From Deltaproteobacteria bacterium (GTDB lineage: Bacteria; Desulfobacterota; Desulfuromonadia; Desulfuromonadales; Geothermobacteraceae), in the NCBI GenBank assembly GCA_003695205.1, contig RFIO01000450.1:1-6021 (forward strand): 6,021 nucleotides of DNA, read 5' to 3'. The notes beneath the pieces were generated by a model. That model worked only from the letters and a program-made list of their open reading frames with translations, was not told where the DNA came from and made no database searches. A program made the translations under genes and the position numbers. Shown piece after piece: positions 1 through 5,606 of this stretch. Each line of letters opens with the position of its first letter. Position 1 is the stretch's first letter.

Positions 1-315
1 GACCGGTTTTTTCTGGCTGTTCTTCCAGCCGCGCCGGATCCAGCCTTCGAGCCATTCGGTCATGCCCTTTTTCAGGTATTCCGAGTCGGTGGTCAGCCGT
101 ACCCGGCAGGGGCGCTTCAGCGCCCTGAGCCCCTCGATGGCGGCGGTCAGTTCCATGCGGTTGTTGGTGGTCTCCGGCTCATAGCCGGAGAGTTCCTTCT
201 CCGTGCCGTTGCAGCGCAGCAGGGTGCCCCAGCCTCCGGGGCCGGGATTGCCGCTGCAGGCGCCGTCGGAAAAGATTTCAACCAGGGGGGCGGATTTGAT
301 GTCGTCAGAAGCCAT
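1..315 (-). CDS. rnhA: Ribonuclease HI, N-terminal 105 codons (3' end off the window)
   Basis: Cytoplasmic endonuclease that cuts the RNA strand of RNA-DNA hybrids (R-loops, replication primers) using two Mg2+ ions. Reading the minus strand from the ATG at 315-313 gives a protein beginning MASDDIKSAPLVEIFSDGAC. The family motifs are plain: SDGACSGNPGPGGWG (residues 16-30), TTNNRMELTA (49-58) and TTDSEY (75-80). Catalytic carboxylates Asp17, Glu55 and Asp77 match E. coli Asp10, Glu48 and Asp70; the fourth Asp and the end of the protein lie beyond base 1. The region near residues 89-101 (WLEGWIRRGWKN) is the basic Trp-rich substrate-binding handle. An in-frame stop 15 codons upstream (358-360) limits the start; there is no good Shine-Dalgarno, so start strength is uncertain. 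It is transcribed divergently from the HTH-EIIA gene. The reading frame is open to the window edge with no sign of damage. Confidence 0.96.
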   Translation of the reverse strand, partial: MASDDIKSAPLVEIFSDGACSGNPGPGGWGTLLRCNGTEKELSGYEPETTNNRMELTAAIEGLRALKRPCRVRLTTDSEYLKKGMTEWLEGWIRRGWKNSQKKPV

Positions 316-371
316 GGTCGGGGAGGTTAGCAGAAGAGGCGCTTCAGGAGAAGGGGCTCATCATTCATTCC

Positions 372-428
372 TTGACACAAAGATAGATTTGGCGAGAATG
401 TCCAAAAATGTCCAAGTGTGTCTATAAT
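372..428 (+). promoter_or_regulatory. Probable promoter region of the HTH-EIIA/SulP operon
   Basis: A perfect -10 hexamer TATAAT lies at 423-428, placing the transcript start near 435 and giving a leader of about 17 nt ahead of the ribosome binding site AAGGAG (441-446) and the ATG at 452. No good -35 sits 16-18 bp upstream of it; the spot is occupied by the repeated element at 397-415, which fits a regulator-dependent promoter. A perfect TTGACA at 372-377 is 16 bp from a weaker GAGAAT (394-399), so a second, more distal promoter is possible. Which is used cannot be decided by eye. Confidence 0.45.
397..415 (+). repeat. Tandem direct repeat AATGTCCAA x2, possible operator
   Basis: AATGTCCAA occurs at 397-405 and again, identical, at 407-415: a 10-bp period, which places both copies on one face of the helix. 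The pair covers the position where the -35 of the TATAAT at 423-428 should be. The downstream gene encodes a small HTH domain, so autoregulation through these repeats is a reasonable guess, not a demonstrated fact. The reverse complement TTGGACATT reads toward rnhA. Confidence 0.45.
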
Positions 429-451
429 TAAGGCATTCTCAAGGAGACGGA

Positions 452-1189
452 ATGAACCTGTCGGTCAAAGACGCTGCCCGTCTGCTGCAGGTATCGGAAA
501 AGACCATCTACCGCTGGCTCAAGCAGGAGCTGATCCCGGCCTATCGGGTCCAGGGACAGCACCGCTTCAATCGATCGGAACTGGTCGAGTGGGCTACCTC
601 GCGGCGCATGGGTCTGGCGCATGAAGCGTTTACCGAGGCCGAGGGGGAGCCGGCCCCCCTGCCGACCCTGACCGAGGCGCTGCGCGGCGGCGGCATTCAC
701 TACCGGGTCGAGGGGCGGGACCGCAACGAGGTGCTCGACCGGCTGGTCGGATTGCTCAATCTGCCACCCGAGGTCGACCGCAACTACCTGACCCAGGTTC
801 TCATTGCCCGGGAGGAGCTGGCATCGACCGGCTACGGCGACGGAATCGCCATCCCGCATCCGCGCAACCCGGTGCTGCTGCACATTGAGCGCCCCGTTGT
901 TGCCCTGGCCTTTCTTGAGCACCCGGCCGAATTCAGGGCCCTCGACGGCAGGCCGGTCGATACCTTGATCCTGCCCTTGAGTCCGACCCTGAGAGGTCAT
1001 CTGCACCTGCTGTCGCTGATCGGATTTGCCCTCCGTTCCGAGGTTTTCCGGCGTGAACTGCAGCGCAAGCCCGGCCGGGAGGCGATCTTCACCGCCCTGA
1101 AAGCTTTTAAGCATGCCCTGATTCATCGTGATTCCACCTCATCCAGTGGACACGATGACCACAATAACTCTGTGGGGAGGAGAGAATGA
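452..1189 (+). CDS. HTH (excisionase/MerR-type) - PTS EIIA domain fusion regulator
   Basis: A 245-residue cytoplasmic regulator built from two domains. Residues 1-50 form an excisionase-type HTH_17 domain: VKDAARLLQVSEKTIYRWLK (5-24) is the helix-turn-helix and RVQGQHRFNRSEL the following wing-like strand. Residues about 70-225 match the type-2 PTS EIIA (PtsN/fructose EIIA) fold: STGYGDGIAIPHPR (125-138) contains the predicted phospho-accepting His136, and HLHLLSLIGFALRSE (183-197) carries the second conserved His183. An Ala/Glu/Pro linker (55-70) joins them. The tail (226-245) is polar and His/Ser-rich. The start is supported by AAGGAG five bases upstream of the ATG. The stop overlaps the transporter's ATG (ATGA, 1186-1189), so the two are translationally coupled. 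By analogy with PtsN, phosphorylation by a nitrogen-type PTS relay could switch DNA binding or partner binding; the signal and the target are inferred. It has no EIIB/EIIC neighbour here, so a sugar-transport role is unlikely. Confidence 0.85.
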   Translation: MNLSVKDAARLLQVSEKTIYRWLKQELIPAYRVQGQHRFNRSELVEWATSRRMGLAHEAFTEAEGEPAPLPTLTEALRGGGIHYRVEGRDRNEVLDRLVGLLNLPPEVDRNYLTQVLIAREELASTGYGDGIAIPHPRNPVLLHIERPVVALAFLEHPAEFRALDGRPVDTLILPLSPTLRGHLHLLSLIGFALRSEVFRRELQRKPGREAIFTALKAFKHALIHRDSTSSSGHDDHNNSVGRRE

Positions 1190-2598
1190 AAACAGCAGAA
1201 GATGTTGGCGAAACCCTTTCCCTGGATGCCTCCGGAGGGGCTCTGGGGGAGATTGTTCAGAATGTCATTATCGGCCTGACGGTCAGTTTTGTCGCCCTGA
1301 GCCTTGGGGCTGCCCTGGGGATGCTCTCCGGTCGCGGGGCCTTTGCCGGCATGATTTCGGCCGGGGTGATCGCCCTGGTGACCGCGGCGTTCGGCGGCAC
1401 CCGGGTGCAGTGTTCCGGTCCGACCGCGCCCATGAGTGCCGTCAGTGCCGTGACCGTCGCCTATGCCTTCGAGCAGGCCGGTGCCGGTGTCCTTGGAGGC
1501 ATGAGCGCGGTTCATTTCGTCAATACCGTCTTTATCCTCTGCGGTGTCATCATGCTGGTGATGGGGGTGCTGCGCCTGGGACGGTTCATCAGCCTGGTGC
1601 CCAACGTGGTGATCTCCGGGTTCATGAACGGTATCGCCCTGCTGATCTGGCTCGACCAGGTGCGAGTGCTGTTCGGTCTTGGCGGCAAGCAGGCCCTGTC
1701 CGGACCGGTCTGGCAGAATAGCCTGGTAGCGCTTGCGACCCTGGTACTGATCTTTGCCCTGGCTCCGATGATGCGCTTTGCCGTCGGCCGCATGTCGCGT
1801 TTTCTGCCGGCAACCCTGCTGGCCATCGTCATCATGACCGTTGTCAGCCGCCTGCTCGGCTGGCAGGTCGAGACGGTGCAGCTTTCCGGCGGCTTCAACA
1901 GCCTGTCGGGGTTTGTCGGTATGGTTAAGGCCCAGTTTCCTGGCGATCTGTCGGGGGCTGCCTTGATCGCCGCCCTGCCCTTTGCCCTGCAGCTGGCTCT
2001 GCTCGGTTACCTGGATACCCTGCTGACTTCACTTGTGGTCGACAAGATGAGCGGCGAGAAGACAAGACAGAACAAGGAGCTGTTCGCCCAGGGCCTGGCC
2101 AACGGCAGTGTCGGTTTCCTCGGGGGGATTCCCGGCGCCCAGGCGACCATCCGTTCGGTGCTCATGATCAAGGAGGGGGCGACCCTGAGGCTGGCGGGCA
2201 TCATGGTCGGCGTGTTCGTTCTGGTCGAGATGGTGCTGTTCCAGGGGCTGATCAACCTGATCCCCAAGGCCGTTTTCGTCGGGGTGCTGATCAAGGTCGG
2301 CTACGACGTCTTTGATTTTCTGCCCATCCGGCTTTACGCCAAGGAAGTCGCCCGCAAGCGGGCGGCGATGTTCAAGCGCTTCTTTGCCCGGCATGACGAC
2401 GAGCCGATTTTTGTAACCAACCGCGAGATGCTGATGATCATTGGCGCATCGGCGGTGACGGTGCTGTTTGACCTCAACACCGCCGTGGCCGGTTTCACCC
2501 TGATCTTCTACCTGCACAACAAGGTCCTGAACCGCAAAAACCCCATGCGCGATCTCAAGCCGATCGAAGAGACCGAGGCTTTCGTCACCCAGAACTGA
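1186..2598 (+). CDS. SulP-family (SLC26-like) inorganic anion transporter without STAS domain
   Basis: A 470-residue inner-membrane protein, hydrophobic over residues 22-380 with many transmembrane helices. SulP signatures: VQCSGPTAPMSAVSA (74-88) matches the helix-3 motif, GFMNGIALLIW (145-155) a conserved substrate-region helix, and NKELFAQGLANGSVGFLGG (296-314) followed by IPGAQATIRSVLMIKEGA (315-332) the helix 8-10 region. Family members move sulfate, bicarbonate or related anions, usually with Na+ or H+; the substrate cannot be read from sequence. A basic cytoplasmic stretch (386-402) precedes a last hydrophobic segment (413-442). The protein ends at a polar tail (443-470), where typical SulP proteins continue into a STAS domain of about 100 residues. 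Only 64 bp separate the stop from the convergent gene, so a frameshifted STAS is not hidden downstream. Ribosome binding site GGAGG at 1176-1180; the start codon overlaps the preceding stop. The upstream EIIA-containing protein is the probable regulator. Confidence 0.9.
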   Translation: MKTAEDVGETLSLDASGGALGEIVQNVIIGLTVSFVALSLGAALGMLSGRGAFAGMISAGVIALVTAAFGGTRVQCSGPTAPMSAVSAVTVAYAFEQAGAGVLGGMSAVHFVNTVFILCGVIMLVMGVLRLGRFISLVPNVVISGFMNGIALLIWLDQVRVLFGLGGKQALSGPVWQNSLVALATLVLIFALAPMMRFAVGRMSRFLPATLLAIVIMTVVSRLLGWQVETVQLSGGFNSLSGFVGMVKAQFPGDLSGAALIAALPFALQLALLGYLDTLLTSLVVDKMSGEKTRQNKELFAQGLANGSVGFLGGIPGAQATIRSVLMIKEGATLRLAGIMVGVFVLVEMVLFQGLINLIPKAVFVGVLIKVGYDVFDFLPIRLYAKEVARKRAAMFKRFFARHDDEPIFVTNREMLMIIGASAVTVLFDLNTAVAGFTLIFYLHNKVLNRKNPMRDLKPIEETEAFVTQN

Positions 2599-2631
2599 CG
2601 GGGCCGCACCAACATATCCTGTCCCATCGAG

Positions 2632-2664
2632 TCGGGGGGCCCGTTTCGGGCTCCCCGATTTTTT
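2632..2664 (+). terminator. Rho-independent terminator of the HTH-EIIA/SulP operon
   Basis: A 12-bp stem (2632-2643 with 2647-2658, one G-T wobble) closes a 3-base loop and is followed at once by six T residues (2659-2664). It lies 33 bp after the transporter's stop. On the opposite strand the hairpin has no downstream T-run, so it acts mainly on plus-strand transcripts. Its T-tract overlaps the TAA stop of the convergent esterase gene (2665-2663). Confidence 0.93.
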
Positions 2665-3277
2665 ATTCGATGGCTCCGTGCTGTCTCAACCTTTCCATGA
2701 CAGCTTCGGCCAGACGCCGGTAGCCGGCGGCATTGGGATGGATGGTGTCGCTTTTGAGGTCGCGATCCGAGAGGATGTCGGCCAGTTCATCGTCGATCAG
2801 CAGCAGGCGGTTGCTTTCGGCCAGCTCCTGGTAGAGGTCGGCGTCGGACAGGAGCAGACCGGGTTGCGGCACGGCTATCAGCACGACCGGAACGCCGAAG
2901 TCCCGGCAGCTGTCGATCATTGCCTGCAGATTTCTGCGGGTGGTGCCCCGGTCGACGCGGCGCAGAAAATCGTTGCCCCCCTCCTCGAGCAGCACCAGAT
3001 GCGGCTGTATCTCTTCAAGGAGCTTGGGCAGGCGCTCTTTGCCCTGTGCCGTTGTCTCTCCCGGGACGCCGCCGTTGACGACCCTGCGGCCGATGAGCCG
3101 GGCGAGTACGGCCGGATAGTCCTGCCCCTGTGGCGCGCCGGTACCGAAGGTGATGCTGTCGCCGAAGGCGAGAATGACCGCGTCGGCCGGCAGGGGAGAC
3201 AGTTGCGGCCGGTCGCAGGCGATGCACAGGAACAGCAGGACGAAGCTCAGTCCCAGGGTTTTCAGGGCGGTGTACAT
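2663..3277 (-). CDS. Exported SGNH/GDSL-family esterase (arylesterase/TesA-like)
   Basis: A 204-residue hydrolase of the SGNH fold, the family that includes TesA-type thioesterase/lysophospholipase and arylesterases. All four family blocks are present: AFGDSITFGTG with nucleophile Ser41, VNGGVPGET with oxyanion Gly70, EEGGNDFLRR with oxyanion Asn102, and KSDTIHPNAAGY with Asp177 and catalytic His180. The N-terminus is a signal sequence (hydrophobic residues 8-20) ending in CIAC-DRP, an imperfect lipobox; if Cys21 is lipidated, Asp at +2 would favour inner-membrane retention under the E. coli rule. Otherwise it is a simple secreted periplasmic enzyme. The ATG at 3277-3275 was chosen; an in-frame TTG two codons upstream (3283) is equally possible, and neither has a clear ribosome binding site. 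The gene converges on the SulP gene and diverges from the reductase operon, so it is probably a single-gene unit. The substrate is unknown. Confidence 0.88.
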   Translation of the reverse strand: MYTALKTLGLSFVLLFLCIACDRPQLSPLPADAVILAFGDSITFGTGAPQGQDYPAVLARLIGRRVVNGGVPGETTAQGKERLPKLLEEIQPHLVLLEEGGNDFLRRVDRGTTRRNLQAMIDSCRDFGVPVVLIAVPQPGLLLSDADLYQELAESNRLLLIDDELADILSDRDLKSDTIHPNAAGYRRLAEAVMERLRQHGAIE

Positions 3278-3371
3278 GCGCAAAAGTCTAGCATGGCAGC
3301 AACGGGTACGGGCCTGTAAAGTTCCATAGAAAAAACCTATTCAACATATCGCAAATATCTGTATTTAGTCT

Positions 3372-3400
3372 TGGACACAATAAAATTAAACATATATAAT
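3372..3400 (+). promoter_or_regulatory. Sigma70-type promoter of the double-cubane reductase operon
   Basis: TGGACA (3372-3377, five of six matches to TTGACA) is separated by exactly 17 bp from a perfect TATAAT (3395-3400). The predicted transcript start is near 3407, leaving a leader of about 50 nt. The flanking DNA from about 3320 to 3420 is strikingly AT-rich against the GC-rich genes, including A/T runs upstream of the -35 that could act as an UP element. No convincing FNR, Fur or sigma54 site was seen. Confidence 0.75.
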
Positions 3401-3443
3401 TTGTCGAAACTTATCTAGTGTGCCAGGTTCCCTGCCCTTTTTG

Positions 3444-3450
3444 AAAGGAG
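3444..3450 (+). promoter_or_regulatory. Strong ribosome binding site of the reductase gene
   Basis: AAAGGAG lies seven bases before the ATG at 3458, near-ideal spacing. It fixes the start of the reductase and, together with the near-consensus promoter, suggests that the gene is well expressed. Confidence 0.85.
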
Positions 3451-3457
3451 TATCGCC

Positions 3458-4750
3458 ATGCCGGAATCCTTCGAAGTGAAAGCCGACCCTGAATTGTGGT
3501 CCAGCCTCGACATGGACGTGGCCCGTTTCGGCAATGTTCCTCCCATGCTGACTGAGGCCTATCGCAACATTTTCCTGCGCCAGGGAAATCGTCCTGCCGC
3601 CATGGCCTATTTCGACGACATGGTGCGCAACATCTTTTCCGGCCGCATCCGCGAGATGGTCGATGCCAAAAAGGCCGGTCGGCCGGTCATCGGCACTTTC
3701 TGCGTCTATGTTCCCGAGGAAGTGATCCACGCGGCTGACGGGGTTTGCGTCGGCCTGTGCGGTGGCTCCCAGGGTTCCATCGCCGATGCCGAAGCCATTC
3801 TGCCGCGCAACATCTGTCCGATGGTCAAATCAGCCTTCGGCTTCAAGGTTGGACGTATCTGCCCCTTTTTCCAGGTCGTCGACATGGTGTACGGCGAGAC
3901 GACCTGCGACGCCAAAAAGAAGACCTGGGAACTGCTCGAGGAGTATGTGCCGACCCACGTCATGGAGATCCCCCAGATGAAGCGCGAGCGGGACAAGAAG
4001 CTCTGGCTCGAGGAGGTAAAGGATTTCAAATCGGCCATTGAAAAAATCACCGGCAAAGAGGTCGGCGCCGAGGGGCTGAAAGGCTCCATCGAAGTTCTGA
4101 ACGCCAAGAGGCGGGCCCTGCAGCGTCTCAACGCCCTGCGCCATCACGATCCTTCCCCGATCAGCGGACGGGACATGCTGCTGATCCAGCAGATCGCTTT
4201 CTACGATATCCCCGAGCGCTTCACCTCCAGGGTCAATGACTTGTGCGACGAACTGGAGCGGCGCATCGCCACGGGCACCTTCGTGGCCCCCGGGGGGACA
4301 CCGAGGATCATGGTCTCGGGCACGCCGATGGCGCTGCCGAACTGGAAGCTGCACAACATCGTCGAAAATGCCGGCGCGGTGGTAGTCAATGAGGAGAGCT
4401 GCATCGGAACCCGCTACTACAAGGACACCATCGACCCGGATGGTTCCTCGCTCGACGCCATGCTGGAGCGGCTGACGGAGCGTTACATGAAAATCGACTG
4501 CTCCTGCTTCACGCCCAACGACGAGCGCATCGACCAGGTGATTCGGGAATGCCGCGAATCAGGGGCCCAGGGGATCATCGACTACTGCCTGCAGTTCTGC
4601 CACACCTACAACATCGAGGCGGTCAAACTGCGGAGGGCCTGTGAGCGGGAAGGGATTCCGTTCCTGGCGATCGAAACTGACTATGCCACCGAGGATGTCG
4701 GTCAGTTGCAGACCCGGGTCGAAGCCTTTCTGGAGCAGATTCAGGGATGA
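3458..4750 (+). CDS. Double-cubane-cluster-containing anaerobic reductase (2-hydroxyacyl-CoA dehydratase/benzoyl-CoA reductase superfamily)
   Basis: A 430-residue soluble iron-sulfur protein of the HgdB/FldC/BcrB superfamily. Full-length similarity in style to the double-cubane-cluster protein (DCCP) of Carboxydothermus hydrogenoformans and to E. coli YjiM is recognised from memory, not from a search. Visible marks are the N-terminal GNVPPMLTEAYRNIF (25-39), GTFCVYVPEEVIHAADG (79-95), CVGLCGGSQGS (97-107), NICPMVKSAFGF (118-129) and, in the second half, NEESCIGTRYYKD (311-323), DCSCFTPNDERI (347-358) and DYCLQFCHTYNIE (375-387). There are 14 cysteines (82, 97, 101, 120, 135, 150, 263, 315, 348, 350, 365, 377, 381, 395); the ligands of the Fe-S cluster should be among the motif ones, but which cannot be settled here. 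The family uses ATP-driven electrons from a partner activase, which is the next gene (ATGA overlap, 4747-4750). A single subunit gene, instead of an A/B pair, fits the homodimeric DCCP type and not a classical dehydratase. The physiological substrate is unknown. Confidence 0.88.
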   Translation: MPESFEVKADPELWSSLDMDVARFGNVPPMLTEAYRNIFLRQGNRPAAMAYFDDMVRNIFSGRIREMVDAKKAGRPVIGTFCVYVPEEVIHAADGVCVGLCGGSQGSIADAEAILPRNICPMVKSAFGFKVGRICPFFQVVDMVYGETTCDAKKKTWELLEEYVPTHVMEIPQMKRERDKKLWLEEVKDFKSAIEKITGKEVGAEGLKGSIEVLNAKRRALQRLNALRHHDPSPISGRDMLLIQQIAFYDIPERFTSRVNDLCDELERRIATGTFVAPGGTPRIMVSGTPMALPNWKLHNIVENAGAVVVNEESCIGTRYYKDTIDPDGSSLDAMLERLTERYMKIDCSCFTPNDERIDQVIRECRESGAQGIIDYCLQFCHTYNIEAVKLRRACEREGIPFLAIETDYATEDVGQLQTRVEAFLEQIQG

Positions 4751-5538
4751 CGTATCTGGGTGTCGATCTCGGATCGCGGGCCATCAAGCTGGCAGCGGTA
4801 CGCCACGGCCGCCTGGTGGCGAGCCGGGTTGCCGAATGTTCCTTTGAACCGCTCCTGCAGGCAAGAGGGCTGCTCAAGGATTTCCCGTCCTGCCCGGTGG
4901 CCGCAACCGGCTACGGTCGCCACCTCGCGCGCGAACATTTTGCCCAAAAGGTGATCACCGAGATCAAGGCTCACGCCATCGGAGCGCAACATGCATTTCC
5001 TGAATGCCGAACCGTGCTGGATGTTGGCGGGCAGGATTCCAAGGTGATTGTTCTGGACGCCAGGGGGCGCGTCGAGCGATTCCAGATGAATGACAAATGC
5101 GCCGCCGGCACCGGCCGATTCCTGGAAATGATGGCGGCATCGCTCGGGCTCACCCTCGAAGATTTTGCCGAAGCGGCCGCACGGTCGACAACACAGCTGA
5201 CGATCAGCAGCATGTGCGCCGTATTTGCCGAGTCAGAGGTGGTCGGACTGCGCAACCGCGGCTATGCCGGTGAAGACATCGCCCGGGCGGTGCATCTGTC
5301 GGTGGTGGACCGGCTGGCCGGAATGCTTGAGAGGGCCGGTTTGGCCGGTCCTCTCGTCTTCACCGGCGGCGTGGCGCGCAACCGGTTCCTTGTGGAAACG
5401 CTGTCAAGGCGCCTGGGCTGTGAGGTTCTGGTTCCGGAGGTCCCGGAGGTCATGGGTGCCCTGGGGGCCGCGCTGCATCTGGCCGATTCAGGGGTCTCGT
5501 CAGGAGAACGGCAAGGCTGGGCCGACAACCAGGGGTGA
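4747..5538 (+). CDS. ATP-dependent activase/reductase of the double-cubane protein (BadF/BadG/BcrA/BcrD family)
   Basis: A 263-residue ASKHA-fold ATPase, the usual length of 2-hydroxyacyl-CoA dehydratase activases. It would form a homodimer bridging one [4Fe-4S] cluster and, on ATP hydrolysis, transfer a low-potential electron to the partner reductase. Motifs in order: phosphate-1 loop YLGVDLGSRAIKLA (3-16), VAATGYGRHLA (51-61), phosphate-2 loop DVGGQDSKVI (92-101), NDKCAAGTGRFLE (115-127) with cluster ligand Cys118, ISSMCAVFAESEVVGL (153-168) with cluster ligand Cys157, and adenosine motif FTGGVARN (205-212). Both cluster cysteines and all nucleotide loops are intact, so the protein should be active. 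Its ATG overlaps the reductase stop, which assigns it to that partner. The last 15 residues are polar and probably disordered. No terminator follows before the msrA gene 68 bp on, so read-through into msrA is possible. Confidence 0.92.
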   Translation: MTYLGVDLGSRAIKLAAVRHGRLVASRVAECSFEPLLQARGLLKDFPSCPVAATGYGRHLAREHFAQKVITEIKAHAIGAQHAFPECRTVLDVGGQDSKVIVLDARGRVERFQMNDKCAAGTGRFLEMMAASLGLTLEDFAEAAARSTTQLTISSMCAVFAESEVVGLRNRGYAGEDIARAVHLSVVDRLAGMLERAGLAGPLVFTGGVARNRFLVETLSRRLGCEVLVPEVPEVMGALGAALHLADSGVSSGERQGWADNQG

Positions 5539-5606
5539 TCTCGTCCGGCACCTGAAGCGGCGGGGTCTGAAGACGCCTGTCCGCATCGGTGTGGTAGAGT
5601 AGGGGC

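Noticed and set aside
428..1126. Long minus-strand open frame (232 codons) opposite the HTH-EIIA gene
   Set aside because: Its translation is low-complexity Gln/Gly/Arg-rich with no recognisable domain, it has no ribosome binding site, and the plus strand has clear HTH and EIIA motifs. It is a GC-rich shadow frame.
1128..1721. Plus-strand frame of 197 codons overlapping the start of the SulP gene
   Set aside because: Arg/Gly/Cys-rich translation typical of a +1 shadow of a hydrophobic GC-rich gene; the SulP frame is the one with family motifs.
2678..3319. Plus-strand open frame (213 codons) opposite the SGNH esterase
   Set aside because: The composition is Gln/Val/Gly-rich without motifs, while the minus strand carries all four SGNH blocks; the frame is an antisense shadow.
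3421..3443. Possible CAGG/CCTG hairpin followed by T residues in the reductase leader (attenuator)
   Set aside because: The stem is only 4 bp, too weak for a terminator or riboswitch, and no known riboswitch pattern is visible in the roughly 50-nt leader.
5572..5606. Promoter for msrA with TAGAGT (5595-5600) as -10
   Set aside because: The transcript would begin at about the ATG and no -35 is present at the right distance; msrA may be transcribed by read-through from the reductase operon.
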